Assembly (NCBI RefSeq): GCF_029960785.1
Contig: NZ_JASBQE010000034.1
Span: 49,436 to 113,435, forward strand
DNA length: 64,000 bases
Direction: 5' to 3'
Source: Polyangium sp. 15x6
GTDB lineage: Bacteria > Myxococcota_A > Polyangia > Polyangiales > Polyangiaceae
The notes under the pieces are model-generated. The model searched no databases, was not told the DNA's origin, and saw only the letters and a list, made by a program, of their open reading frames with translations. The first letter of the stretch is position 1, and every line of letters starts with the position of its first letter. The translations under genes and the position numbers were made by a program. This document shows, piece by piece, positions 46,716 to 55,589 of this stretch.

Positions 46716-47780
46716 ATGTCCTTCCGTGCCGTCACAGCGCGCCTCCTCTCCGTCGCTTTCGCGCTCTCCTTCGTGGGCGCGAGCTGCGGCCAGACGTCGC
46801 TCGCGGTGATGCCCGGCGTCGTGAACGATCCGGGCAACCTCACGCTCCGCCGCGGCATCTTCTCGTTCGCGCGCGGCCAGATCTGTCGCGAAGTGCAGAT
46901 GCGCAGCGTGCCGCTCAAGCTGCGCGAGGAAGATCCCGCGACGGGCCGCTTCTTCCCGCTCTCCTGCGCCGCGCAGGAGCTCGCCTCGGGCAACCTCTTC
47001 CTGCAGTTCGGCGGCTATGGCTACGCCTGGACCAACATCACGAAGCGCATCGGCTTCGATGCGAGCGCGGCCGTCGAGTACGACCACGACTTCCTGATGG
47101 ATGGCAGCACGATGTACGTCTACTTCCGCGAGCGCGCGACGAGCGCCACGACGTTCGGCTCGCGCCTCGTCGAGCAGCCGCCCGCGCCCGGCGCCTTCGG
47201 CCTGCCCGGCGGATCGACGCAAGGCTTCCTCGATCAGGTCGGCGGCGCGGTCCTGAAGAAGGAGATCAGCCGCGGCTTCACGGTCATCCGTGACGCCGAC
47301 GGCAGCGTCGACTTCGGCCTCGGCGTCGTCGAGAAGGGCAAGCGCCCGGGCTCGCCGTACAAGACCGCGGACAACGGCCGGCTCGTGGTCGCGAACGAGC
47401 GCGTCGAGGTGCACCAGAACCAGCGTGATTACACCGGGCCCTTCGAGGTGAAGGGGAAGGGGCAGGCCCTTTACCTCAGCGTGGCGGTCGACGGCGCGCC
47501 CGCGGTCGACGTGATCGTCGTGCATCGCGGCGTGGGTGACGCGTGGCTGCAGCAGTACACGACGAGCGTGGCGCTCGGGCCTCCGCCCGCGCCCCCCGTC
47601 CTGGACGAGCCCGTGACGAGCGGCATGGTGTGGCGGAGACCGCTGCCGCTGCCGGCCGGGCAGTACTACGTGGTCTTCGACAACACGGCGGCGGCCGGCA
47701 GGACGGCTCCGCCCAGCGCGGCCGGTGATGACCGAGCCGCGCTCGTGAGTTACGCGGTCGAAGTCGGGGCCGCGCCTTGA
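46716..47780 (+). CDS. Predicted lipoprotein of unknown function
   Basis: 354 residues from ATG 46716. Hydrophobic N-terminus with lipobox SFVGASC. The remainder looks beta-rich: SFARGQICREVQMRSVPLKL, LFLQFGGYGYAWTNITKR, TMYVYFRERATSATTFGS, and a C-terminal beta-sandwich-like part (AGQYYVVFDNTAAAGRTAPP, a pattern seen in bacterial 'LysM-independent' lectin-like or bilayer-associated folds). No family recognised. It precedes the signal peptidase gene on the same strand. Confidence 0.75.
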   Translation: MSFRAVTARLLSVAFALSFVGASCGQTSLAVMPGVVNDPGNLTLRRGIFSFARGQICREVQMRSVPLKLREEDPATGRFFPLSCAAQELASGNLFLQFGGYGYAWTNITKRIGFDASAAVEYDHDFLMDGSTMYVYFRERATSATTFGSRLVEQPPAPGAFGLPGGSTQGFLDQVGGAVLKKEISRGFTVIRDADGSVDFGLGVVEKGKRPGSPYKTADNGRLVVANERVEVHQNQRDYTGPFEVKGKGQALYLSVAVDGAPAVDVIVVHRGVGDAWLQQYTTSVALGPPPAPPVLDEPVTSGMVWRRPLPLPAGQYYVVFDNTAAAGRTAPPSAAGDDRAALVSYAVEVGAAP

Positions 47781-47840
47781 GCTACGCGGTGCCTCTCGCC
47801 CTTGCCCTGCCCCAGGGCGGCGTATAGAAAGGCTAACCCC

Positions 47841-49304
47841 TTGGCAACCACGCCGGAAGAACGGTCTCCCGAGAGCTCGCCCGCCCTCGCCAAAGAAGGC
47901 GGCGCGACGGAGGGATCCGACCCGTCTCCTTCGCCCCGGCCGAACACGGGCAGCGCCGGACCGACCTGGCTCCGCGGTCTTTTCTACGCGATCTGGGTCG
48001 TCACGCTGCCGTTTGTCCTGGCCATCCTCGTCGTCTGGCTCTTGACGCCGTCGCCCGAGGACGTCCTGGCCGGCGGGCTGCGAGAGTTCGTCAAGGATCA
48101 GCCGATCCCCGCGGGCATCGTGCTCTTCACGATCTTCGCGATGCTCGCGTGGCACTTCCGCTACGAGCTGCCGCTCTCGAGCGCGATCGGCGTCGGGCGG
48201 AAGGACATCCCGCCGCAAGCGCGGGCGCGATACGAGGAGGCGCAGGCGCTCGTCGACGAGGCGCGGCGCATCCTCAAGCAGAACGCGCGCGAGGTGAACT
48301 CGGGGCTCCGGTCGGCCGAGCGTGAGCGCCTCGAAGAGGCCATCAGCAGCCTCGAGAAGGCGATGACCGCCGAGTCGTTCGACCTCGCGGAGTTCGACGC
48401 GGCGCACACGCGCGCCGACCGCGCGGTGGGCGAGCACCTGTCGCGCTGGCGCAAGGGCGAGATGCGCGAGTACGCCGAGTCGATCGGCGTGGCCGTGGCG
48501 GTCGCGCTCATCCTGCGCGCGTTCGTGATCGAGGCGTTCAAGATCCCGAGCGGCTCGATGATCCCGAGCCTGATGATCGGCGATCACATCTTCGTGAACA
48601 AACTGACCTACGGCCCGCTGATCCCGTGGACGGAGAAGCGGCTCTTCTCGAGCCTGCCGCCCACGCGCGGGGACGTGATGGTCTTCAAGTTCCCGGAGAA
48701 CAAGGAGCAGGACTTCATCAAGCGGGCGATCGCTGGCCCCGGCGACACGCTGGAGGCGATCAACGGCCGCCCGATCATCAACGGCTGGCTCGTGCCGCAC
48801 TGCTACGTGGGGCGCTACGGCAGCGACGGCTGGCTGTACGTGGAGTACCTGGAGGACAAGTCGTACTTCACGCTGTTCGCGCACGACGACACGCACCCGA
48901 ACGGCCCCGACGAACCCGTGTGCAAGGGGCAAGAGGACTGCGGGATCGGGCAGTCGTGCAAGGCTGGGATCTGCGGTCATCACCAGGGCCCGTTCAAGGT
49001 GGGCGCGAACGAGGTGTGGGTGATGGGCGACAACCGCTACAACAGCCACGACTCGCGGAGCTGGCGCGGCGGGATGGGCGCGGGCGTGCCGTTCGAGAAC
49101 ATCAAGGGCCGCGCGATGTTCGTGTGGATGAGCTTCGCGCCGGGCGGCGGTATCGCGCAGGACAGGCTCTTCGTGAACGTGATGGGTCGTCCGAAGCTCC
49201 CCGGCGGGCTCGACGCTTCGCTGCAAGCAGGCCTCGACAAGTGCATGCGCGAGCGCCCGCCGGTCTCCCAGACGACGCCTCCGCCAGGTCGCAAGCTGCG
49301 TTAG
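47841..49304 (+). CDS. lepB: Signal peptidase I with cytoplasmic coiled-coil domain and Cys-rich periplasmic insertion
   Basis: About 487 residues from TTG 47841 (GAAAGG upstream); ATG 47802 would add 13. Two transmembrane helices near the N-terminus (LFYAIWVVTLPFVLAILVVW, ~38-57, and IVLFTIFAMLAWHF, ~92-105) are followed by a charged helical domain (~120-205) and the catalytic membrane anchor. Active-site Ser239 lies in KIPSGSMIPSL and Lys294 in DFIKRAIAGPGD; GDNRYNSHDSR is the family's conserved box. Between these, residues ~360-377 hold four cysteines spaced C-x5-C-x5-C-x4-C (VCKGQEDCG, then SCKAGICG), unusual in this family. The protein removes signal peptides on the periplasmic side of the inner membrane. 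Confidence 0.93.
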   Translation: MATTPEERSPESSPALAKEGGATEGSDPSPSPRPNTGSAGPTWLRGLFYAIWVVTLPFVLAILVVWLLTPSPEDVLAGGLREFVKDQPIPAGIVLFTIFAMLAWHFRYELPLSSAIGVGRKDIPPQARARYEEAQALVDEARRILKQNAREVNSGLRSAERERLEEAISSLEKAMTAESFDLAEFDAAHTRADRAVGEHLSRWRKGEMREYAESIGVAVAVALILRAFVIEAFKIPSGSMIPSLMIGDHIFVNKLTYGPLIPWTEKRLFSSLPPTRGDVMVFKFPENKEQDFIKRAIAGPGDTLEAINGRPIINGWLVPHCYVGRYGSDGWLYVEYLEDKSYFTLFAHDDTHPNGPDEPVCKGQEDCGIGQSCKAGICGHHQGPFKVGANEVWVMGDNRYNSHDSRSWRGGMGAGVPFENIKGRAMFVWMSFAPGGGIAQDRLFVNVMGRPKLPGGLDASLQAGLDKCMRERPPVSQTTPPPGRKLR

Positions 49305-49399
49305 CTCGCTGCGTCAAGCAGCGATCGTTCGCCTTGGGACTTGCGCCGTCGCGCGCCGCGACGACACTGGCCGACGTGTCTTTCGAGGAGGCGCACAAC

Positions 49400-50575
49400 G
49401 TGAGCGACGCGATGCAGGCCCTGACGTACGACCGCGAGACCGATCCGTGGGAAAACACCACGGGCCTGCGAAAGACCGAGGTGGAGAAGCCGCGCATCGA
49501 CGAGACGAGCGACTACCACGATCGGTCGATGGTGCTCATCAAGCCCATCATGACCGGCTTCTGCGGCTCGGATCGTGGCATCTGGTTCCGCACGGCCTTC
49601 AAGGACATGATCTTCAAGTCGCTCGAGCGCGACAAGAAGTCGTCCCGCGTGATCGGGCACGAGCTGCTCGGCCGCGTGGTGGAGCTCGGCACGGACGCGA
49701 AGCGGCAATTCGGGCTCGAGGTGGGCGACGTGGTGACGACGGAGAGCCACATCCCCTGCGGCGTTTGCTACCAGTGCCGCATCGGCGACACGCACGTCTG
49801 CGCGGACGACAAGATCATCGGCATCAGCGAGGACGGCTGCTTCGCCGAGCTCGTGAAGCTGCCCGCGAAGAACCTCTGGAGGACGGACATCACGAAGATC
49901 CGGCCGGAGGTCGCGGCGATCCAGGAGCCGTTCGGCAACGCGGTGCACGCGTGCACGAAGGTGAACCTGCGCGGCAAGCGCGTGGCGATCGTCGGATGCG
50001 GGACGATCGGCCTGTTCGCCGTGGCCGTCGCGCGGGCGATGGGCGCGAACTACATCATCGGCGTCGAGCCGATGGAGAGCCACGCGGAGATGGCGCGGCG
50101 GCTCGGCGCGGACGTGGTGCTCCGGCCGCAGCTGCAGAATGGTTCGAAGGACAAACCGCACAAGAGCGACCCGGAGCTGACGGAGCGCATCCGGAAGCTG
50201 ACGGACGGCGTCGGCGTGGACGTGGCGCTCGAGATGAGCGGCGTGAACTCGAGCGTGAACAACGCGATTCACGCGGTTCGTCGCGGCGGCGACGTGATCC
50301 TGTTCGGCCTGAAGAGCGGCGACGCGGTGATCGAGAACTTCGATCGGCTGATCGTCGACGGCATCAGCCTGCACAGCGTGATCGGCCGCCGGATCTTCGA
50401 GACGTGGCACATCACGCGGCATCTCCTGGAGTCGCGTGATCCGAACATCCACGACCTCATCTGGGAGGTCATCCTGAAGCGCGGCGAGGGGACGATGTTC
50501 GACTTCCGCGAGTACGACGCGTCGGACTTCCAGAAGGCGATCACGACCTATCCGAAGGTCGTCATCCGGTATTGA
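49400..50575 (+). CDS. tdh: Zinc-dependent dehydrogenase, probable L-threonine 3-dehydrogenase
   Basis: 391 residues from GTG 49400 with GAGGAGG upstream. MDR/alcohol-dehydrogenase fold: catalytic zinc ligands in TGFCGSDRG and IGHELLGR, structural zinc cysteines in PCGVCYQCRIGDTHVC, NAD-binding VAIVGCGTIGLFAVAVARAMG. The substrate is inferred from context: kbl lies next to it, facing it, and TDH plus KBL convert threonine to glycine and acetyl-CoA. It also resembles threonine dehydrogenase by DKIIGISEDGCFAEL and KAITTYPKVVIRY. A sorbitol-type activity cannot be excluded. It ends in a strong shared hairpin. Confidence 0.88.
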   Translation: MSDAMQALTYDRETDPWENTTGLRKTEVEKPRIDETSDYHDRSMVLIKPIMTGFCGSDRGIWFRTAFKDMIFKSLERDKKSSRVIGHELLGRVVELGTDAKRQFGLEVGDVVTTESHIPCGVCYQCRIGDTHVCADDKIIGISEDGCFAELVKLPAKNLWRTDITKIRPEVAAIQEPFGNAVHACTKVNLRGKRVAIVGCGTIGLFAVAVARAMGANYIIGVEPMESHAEMARRLGADVVLRPQLQNGSKDKPHKSDPELTERIRKLTDGVGVDVALEMSGVNSSVNNAIHAVRRGGDVILFGLKSGDAVIENFDRLIVDGISLHSVIGRRIFETWHITRHLLESRDPNIHDLIWEVILKRGEGTMFDFREYDASDFQKAITTYPKVVIRY

Positions 50576-50597
50576 GCTGAAACACCCTCCCCCCCGG

Positions 50598-50622
50598 CCC
50601 CTCTCCCGTCGCGGGAGAGGGG
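50598..50622. terminator. Strong bidirectional hairpin between tdh and kbl
   Basis: Perfect 11-bp arms (CCCCTCTCCCG at 50598-50608, CGGGAGAGGGG at 50612-50622) with a three-base loop, between the convergent stop codons of tdh (50575) and kbl (50638). A TTTT lies ~12 bases beyond on the right. Confidence 0.7.
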
Positions 50623-50637
50623 TGTGGAGGCGCGTTT

Positions 50638-51846
50638 TCAGCTCAGGACGCCGAGCTTCTTTCCCACGCGCGTGAACGCCTCGATCGCTTGCTCCACGTG
50701 CTCGGGCGTGTGCGCGGCGCTGAGCTGCACGCGGATGCGGGCCTCGCCCTTCGGCACCACCGGGTACGAGAAGCCGATCACGTAGATCCCTTCCTCCAGC
50801 ATCGCCGCGGCCATCTCGCCCGCGAGGCGCGCGTCGCCCAGCATGATCGGCACGATCGGGTGGATGCCCGGCTTGATGGTGAAGCCCGCCGCCGTCATGC
50901 CCTCGCGGAAGCGGCGCGCGTTCGACATCAGCCGCTCGCGCAGCGCGGGCTCGCGCTCGAGCAGCTCGAAGACCGCGATCGACGCGCCCGCGATCGGCGG
51001 CGCGACCGTGTTCGAGAACAGGTACGGCCGCGAGCGTTGGCGGAGCAGGTCGATGATCTCGCGCCGGCCCGTGGTGAAGCCGCCGCTCGCGCCGCCGAGG
51101 GCCTTGCCGAGCGTGGACGTCATGACGTCGATGCGGTGCAGGACGCCACACTCCTCGGGCGTGCCGCGGCCCGTCGCGCCGATGAAGCCCGTCGCGTGCG
51201 AGTCGTCGACCATCACCATCGCGCGATACTTGTCCGCGAGATCGCAGACCACGTCGAGCTTCGCGAGGTAGCCGTCCATCGAGAAGACGCCGTCGGTCGC
51301 GATCATGCGGATGCGCTTGTCCTGCGTCTTTCGCAGCGCGTCCTCGAGCGCGGCCATGTCGCCGTTCGTGTAGCGGTGGCGCTCGGCCTTGCAGAGTCGG
51401 ATGCCGTCGATGATCGAGGCGTGGTTCAGCGCGTCCGAGATGATCGCGTCTTCCTCGCCGAGCAGCGTCTCGAAGAGGCCGCCGTTCGCGTCGAAGCACG
51501 ACGAGTAGAGGATCGTGTCATCGGTGCCGAAGAAGCGGCTGATCGTGCCCTCGAGCTGCTTGTGCAGGTCCTGCGTGCCGCAGATGAAGCGGACGCTGGA
51601 GAGGCCGAACCCGTGCGTGTCGATGGCGTGCTTGGCCGCCTCGATGACCTCGGGGTGCGAGGAGAGGCCGAGGTAGTTGTTCGCGCAGAAGTTCAGGACC
51701 TCGCGCGGCGCGGCGCCTGCGGGGCCGCCGGTCGTGCGGATGCTCGCGCCCTGGGGCGTCGTGACGACGCGCTCGTCCTTGTAGAGGCCGGCCGAACGTA
51801 TCTCGCTGAGGGTCTGGGCGTAGATGGACTTCGCAACGTCGAACAT
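50638..51846 (-). CDS. kbl: 2-amino-3-ketobutyrate CoA ligase (glycine C-acetyltransferase)
   Basis: 402 residues, PLP fold type I alpha-oxoamine synthase. Family blocks: [79 protein letters not shown], and the PLP lysine in [17 protein letters not shown] cleaves 2-amino-3-ketobutyrate with CoA to glycine and acetyl-CoA, the second step after threonine dehydrogenase. The RFICGTQ signature favours KBL over the related BioF or ALAS enzymes. It faces tdh in convergent orientation. Confidence 0.95.
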   Translation of the reverse strand: MFDVAKSIYAQTLSEIRSAGLYKDERVVTTPQGASIRTTGGPAGAAPREVLNFCANNYLGLSSHPEVIEAAKHAIDTHGFGLSSVRFICGTQDLHKQLEGTISRFFGTDDTILYSSCFDANGGLFETLLGEEDAIISDALNHASIIDGIRLCKAERHRYTNGDMAALEDALRKTQDKRIRMIATDGVFSMDGYLAKLDVVCDLADKYRAMVMVDDSHATGFIGATGRGTPEECGVLHRIDVMTSTLGKALGGASGGFTTGRREIIDLLRQRSRPYLFSNTVAPPIAGASIAVFELLEREPALRERLMSNARRFREGMTAAGFTIKPGIHPIVPIMLGDARLAGEMAAAMLEEGIYVIGFSYPVVPKGEARIRVQLSAAHTPEHVEQAIEAFTRVGKKLGVLS

Positions 51847-52026
51847 GGCGCGCGCAGTCTAGATCGAGGGGCGTTCGTGGTCGATGCCCGCTTCCTCCGT
51901 CAGGGAATCGCGCCATTCCCCGAATCACGTGCAGCATCGCGCAACCGCGGCCACTCGTCGGGCGTAGCCCGCGAACCCCGATAAAGGGGTATCGCCGGTC
52001 GATCCACGCATCCCTCTCGTCGAGGT

Positions 52027-52058
52027 TCGTGCCACCGATTTAATCGGTCGTGGCACGA
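52027..52058. promoter_or_regulatory. Imperfect inverted repeat in the region between kbl and a lipoprotein gene
   Basis: TCGTGCCAC (52027-52035) pairs with GTGGCACGA (52050-52058); the inner CGATT pairs with AATCG, leaving a three-base bulge. It lies ~190 bases upstream of kbl and ~50 upstream of the lipoprotein ATG in their divergent region. It could be an operator for either gene or a leader hairpin of the lipoprotein mRNA. Confidence 0.45.
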
Positions 52059-52105
52059 GCTGCAAGCGCGGCGGCTGGGTGGGGAGGCCCATTGAAGGAG
52101 GAAGC

Positions 52106-53191
52106 ATGAGGGAAACGAGGCATTTCCGCCTCTTGCGCCCCATCGCCGTGACGGGCTTGCTTTTCGCCGCCATCGCCGCGCAGGGTTGTGGTGACGATCC
52201 GAAGCCGCCTGGAAACACGACGACGTCGTCGAGCTCGTCCAGCAGCGGGACAGGGGGCACGGGAGGCACCGGGGGCACGGGAGGCGCCGGGGGCACGGGC
52301 GGCAGCGGGGGGGCGGGCACGTTCGATGTCGCGACCGCTTCGAATCACGCGTCGTTCCGGCGCCCGTTCGACGCGACCCCGGATCCGGCGGGCGGGGACG
52401 TCTATTTCACGGGGCTCGACGCGAATGGCGACCCGGCCATTTTCAAGGCGAAGGGCGATAACTCCGCGCCTCCGCAGGTGCTCTTCAAGGGCGCGCCGCT
52501 CGTGGCGCCGCTCAACCTCGCGACGAGCACGGACGGCGGCAAGCTCTTCATCGCGGACGTGGGCGCCGAGGATCCCACGGGCGATCGCGGTCGCATTTTC
52601 TCGATCGCGAACGACGGCGGCACGCTGATCGAAATCACGGCGGCGGACGCCTACCGGCCGCGCGGCATCGAGATTCGCGATGAGGGCGGCAAGGACGTGA
52701 TTTATTTCGCCGGCACCGATCCGAACGGCATCCCCGGCATTTTCAAGCTAGCCGCTGATGGAAGCGGCAGCGTGTCGAACGTCGCCAAGGGGCCCGATAT
52801 CGTGGACCCCAGCGGCGTCGCGGTGTCGGTCGAGGGCACCGTGTACACCTGCAATACCGTGAGCGGCGACGGGCTCGGCAGCATCGTCGCCGTCCCGCAG
52901 AATGGCCAGATGACGACGATCCTTTCGGGCATTCGCGTGGGGTATCCCTGCGGCGTCGCGCTCACGAAGGGCGACAGCACCCTGCTCGTCTCCGCGCTCG
53001 ACACGGGCAAGCAGACCGACGTCTTGATCTCCGTGGATCTCGGGACGAACGCGCCGACGTACCTGTCGCAGGACATCGACACGTTCCATGAGGCCGCGGG
53101 CCTGCATCGCGCCAAGAAGGGCGGCAATACGTTCGCCTTCGTCGATAGCACGGCCAACGGTGGGACCGTGTTCCGCGTGACGTTACCGTGA
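52106..53191 (+). CDS. Predicted lipoprotein with beta-propeller-like repeats
   Basis: 361 residues with an AAGGAGGAA ribosome-binding site. Signal sequence and lipobox (AAIAAQGC), then a Thr/Ser/Gly tract of ~40 residues (GTGG repeats). The folded part shows a repeating pattern of the type GGDVYFTGLDANGDPAIFKA, GGKDVIYFAGTDPNGIPGIF, DPSGVAVSVEGTVYTCNTVS, like blades of an NHL/SMP-30-type propeller. Catalytic residues were not recognised. The DUF4331 gene follows on the same strand 35 bases on. Confidence 0.8.
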   Translation: MRETRHFRLLRPIAVTGLLFAAIAAQGCGDDPKPPGNTTTSSSSSSSGTGGTGGTGGTGGAGGTGGSGGAGTFDVATASNHASFRRPFDATPDPAGGDVYFTGLDANGDPAIFKAKGDNSAPPQVLFKGAPLVAPLNLATSTDGGKLFIADVGAEDPTGDRGRIFSIANDGGTLIEITAADAYRPRGIEIRDEGGKDVIYFAGTDPNGIPGIFKLAADGSGSVSNVAKGPDIVDPSGVAVSVEGTVYTCNTVSGDGLGSIVAVPQNGQMTTILSGIRVGYPCGVALTKGDSTLLVSALDTGKQTDVLISVDLGTNAPTYLSQDIDTFHEAAGLHRAKKGGNTFAFVDSTANGGTVFRVTLP

Positions 53192-53225
53192 GCGCCAGAG
53201 GGCAAAAAAAGGAGTTTGTCTCATC

Positions 53226-54632
53226 ATGATGAAGCGAATGATCCGGACGAGCGCTGCCCTCGCGGCACTCACGATTCTCGGAACGGCGGGCACGGCGATG
53301 GCTTCGAGCCACGGCGAGGCGCCGGCGATCGGCGAGGACCCCCGCGCCGACAACACCGATCTATATGCCTGGGTCGAGGGGCAGAACCTCGTGATCCTGG
53401 CGAACTACATTCCCCTCGAGGAGCCCGCCGCCGGCCCGAACTGGCACAAGTTCTCGGACGACGTGCTCTACGAGATTCACATCGCGCGCGGCCCGAACAG
53501 CCTCGATGACGCGCTGACCTATCAGATCCGCTTCAGCTCGTCGCCGTATCCGGTCGTCGATCCGGCGAACATGCAGGCCCCCGTCGGCGGCGGCAAGGAG
53601 TTCTTCTCCCAGCTCTCCGGCTCGAAGCAGACGTATTCGGTGACGAAGCTCGTCGATGGGAAGAACCCGACGATCATCGTGCAGAACGCGCCCGTCGCCC
53701 CGCCGAACGTCGGTCCCCGGACGAACTCGATCGCCTACGAGATCCCGGCAGGCACGACGTACGAGCAGTTCTTCGTGGACGAGAGCGGGACGTCCGTCAT
53801 CCGGAGCCTCAATGGCGGCGAGGGCCGCGTCTTCGCCGGCCCGCGCGACGACGGCTTCAGCGTCGACCTCGGCGCGGTCTTCGATCTCGCCGGCCTCGAG
53901 ACCGTGCTCGGCGGCACGCCCTACGACAACGTGTCGGGATACAACGTGCACACGATCGCGCTCGAAATCCCGCTCACGGTGGCGAACGGCGGCACGGCGG
54001 TCGTCCCGGGCACGGCGAACGACGCCCAGACGATCGGCGTCTGGGCCTCGGCGAGCCGCCGCAAGACCCGCATTCTGCGCAAGAAGGAGGCGCATGACGA
54101 TTTCGGCCCTTGGGTGCAGGTCTCGCGCCTCGGCCTGCCGCTCATCAACGAGGCGGTGATCGGCATTCAGGACAAGGACAAGTTCAACCGGACGCACCCG
54201 AAGGACGACGTCGCGAACTTCGGCGCGTACATCCTGAATCCGGTGATCGTGCGCGACGCCGAGTTTGCGGGTTTCTACGCGGCCGGCGGTCCGCTCGCGG
54301 GTTGTCCGGGCGGCGCGGCGGGGCTCAAGTCGAACCGCACGGACATCATCGACATCATCAGCCTGAACGGCGCGCTCGGGCACAACATCACGGCGATCGG
54401 CGACGTGCTGCGCGTCGATCTCGGCATTGCCTCGACGTTCCCGAACGGCCGCAAGGTCAACAAGGGCACGAACAAGGAAGAGGACGTGACCGACGTCGAG
54501 CTGAGCCTGCTGCTCTGCAAGCTCGCGGCGCCCGTGGCTGACGGCGTGGACACGAACGACGCGACGTTCAAGAGCACGTTCCCGTACCTCGCGCCGCCCT
54601 GGGAGGGGTCGACGCGCGGCAAGGGGGAGTGA
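53226..54632 (+). CDS. DUF4331 family exported protein
   Basis: 468 residues with an AAGGAG site upstream. Cleavable signal peptide ending TAMA|SSHGEAP, which is the typical DUF4331 start (SSHREAP). Further family features: DNTDLYAWVE, NLVILANYIPLEEPAAGPNW, YEIHIARGPNSLDDALTYQI, and the terminal FPYLAPPWEGS. The role of this family is unknown; members are often found beside lipoproteins or in exported systems. It probably forms a two-gene unit with the propeller lipoprotein upstream and ends in an intrinsic terminator. Confidence 0.9.
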   Translation: MMKRMIRTSAALAALTILGTAGTAMASSHGEAPAIGEDPRADNTDLYAWVEGQNLVILANYIPLEEPAAGPNWHKFSDDVLYEIHIARGPNSLDDALTYQIRFSSSPYPVVDPANMQAPVGGGKEFFSQLSGSKQTYSVTKLVDGKNPTIIVQNAPVAPPNVGPRTNSIAYEIPAGTTYEQFFVDESGTSVIRSLNGGEGRVFAGPRDDGFSVDLGAVFDLAGLETVLGGTPYDNVSGYNVHTIALEIPLTVANGGTAVVPGTANDAQTIGVWASASRRKTRILRKKEAHDDFGPWVQVSRLGLPLINEAVIGIQDKDKFNRTHPKDDVANFGAYILNPVIVRDAEFAGFYAAGGPLAGCPGGAAGLKSNRTDIIDIISLNGALGHNITAIGDVLRVDLGIASTFPNGRKVNKGTNKEEDVTDVELSLLLCKLAAPVADGVDTNDATFKSTFPYLAPPWEGSTRGKGE

Positions 54633-54667
54633 TCGCGGTTTCTCGATCGCAATCGGTTGCCATGGAG

Positions 54668-54690
54668 AGCCCCGCCTCGGCGGGGCTTTC
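54668..54690 (+). terminator. Intrinsic terminator of the DUF4331 gene
   Basis: AGCCCCGCC-TC-GGCGGGGCT (54668-54687) followed by TTTC. Canonical GC-rich stem with a short U-run 35 bases after the stop codon. It also lies just beyond the stop of the convergent 271-aa gene. Confidence 0.8.
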
Positions 54691-54692
54691 CG

Positions 54693-55508
54693 CTATCTGG
54701 GGGAAAACGCGGGGGGCGAGAGGCGTGTCCCCGGGGGCAAACCTCGCATCGTCGGGTCGTCGATGTATTTTTGCACGTAGGCGCGCTTCGACGCGATCAC
54801 GTCCTTCAGCGCGGGCGAGGCGGTCGTCGCGATGTCGTCGAGCGCGTGGGCCAGAAATTCGGCCGCGCGGGGCACCGTGAGGGTTTGTCCGCGGAGTATC
54901 TCGATTTTCTCCGCGTCCGTCTCCGCCGCGCGGAGCGCCTCGATCACGACGAGCTCGGGCAATACGTCGATCGCGAGGCGCTGCACGACCTGCATGCGAC
55001 GCATGCCCTCGCCCCCGTCGAAGGCCGCGAGCACGGCATTCTCGGTGTCGTCGTACGAGACGAGGATCCAGGGCTCGCCGACCTTCGGAGGCGGCGAGAC
55101 ACGAATGCCCTCGTTCGGAAGGTCGAAGCCGGAGACGTGACGCACGGACAAACGCGCGCCGAGCCGCTCGGGGTGGTCGAGCGGCGGGAGGTCGCAGACG
55201 GCCGCGACATACGCGACGAACGAGGGCGAGGTGGCCTTCGCGAGCGCCGCGTCGACGTGCGCCTGCGTGAGGCGCGCGGGCAGGCCGCTGCTCGGTCCGA
55301 TGGCCGTGCGCAGGGTGATGCGGCGGCTGCCGCTGCCGAAGAAGGCGAGCGCGACGAGGAGCACGATCCCGGCGAGGCCGACGGGGAGCCTGCGGTCGCC
55401 GAGGCGCGCTTTGATCTGCGGGCGGGCGAGGGCCACGACGAGCGTCACGAGCCCGAGGACGGCGACGTAAAAACCCAGGAAATGGCCGCCCGACATGCTG
55501 CCGCTCAT
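54693..55508 (-). CDS. Membrane protein of unknown function with two N-terminal helices
   Basis: 271 residues. Two hydrophobic segments near the N-terminus (FLGFYVAVLGLVTLVVALAR, and PVGLAGIVLLVALAFFG) separated by a short basic loop, then a ~200-residue soluble part (LTQAHVDAALAKATSPSFVA, WILVSYDDTENAVLAAFDGG, LAIDVLPELVVIEALRAAET). The soluble part is probably outside the cytoplasm. No family recognised. It diverges from the next lipoprotein gene, with ~80 bases between starts. Confidence 0.75.
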   Translation of the reverse strand: MSGSMSGGHFLGFYVAVLGLVTLVVALARPQIKARLGDRRLPVGLAGIVLLVALAFFGSGSRRITLRTAIGPSSGLPARLTQAHVDAALAKATSPSFVAYVAAVCDLPPLDHPERLGARLSVRHVSGFDLPNEGIRVSPPPKVGEPWILVSYDDTENAVLAAFDGGEGMRRMQVVQRLAIDVLPELVVIEALRAAETDAEKIEILRGQTLTVPRAAEFLAHALDDIATTASPALKDVIASKRAYVQKYIDDPTMRGLPPGTRLSPPAFSPR

Positions 55509-55589
55509 CGGAGGACCTCAGCGGCCGGAAGCGGCGGGCATTTCGCCCGCCGGAGGGTCGGGATACGATGGAGTTTGGTGGAGGTGGGC

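Noticed and set aside
52051..52065. Possible sigma54 promoter (TGGCAC start) before the lipoprotein at 52106
   Set aside because: The distance from GG to the next GC is 8 bases, not the required 10, and no TTGC element follows.
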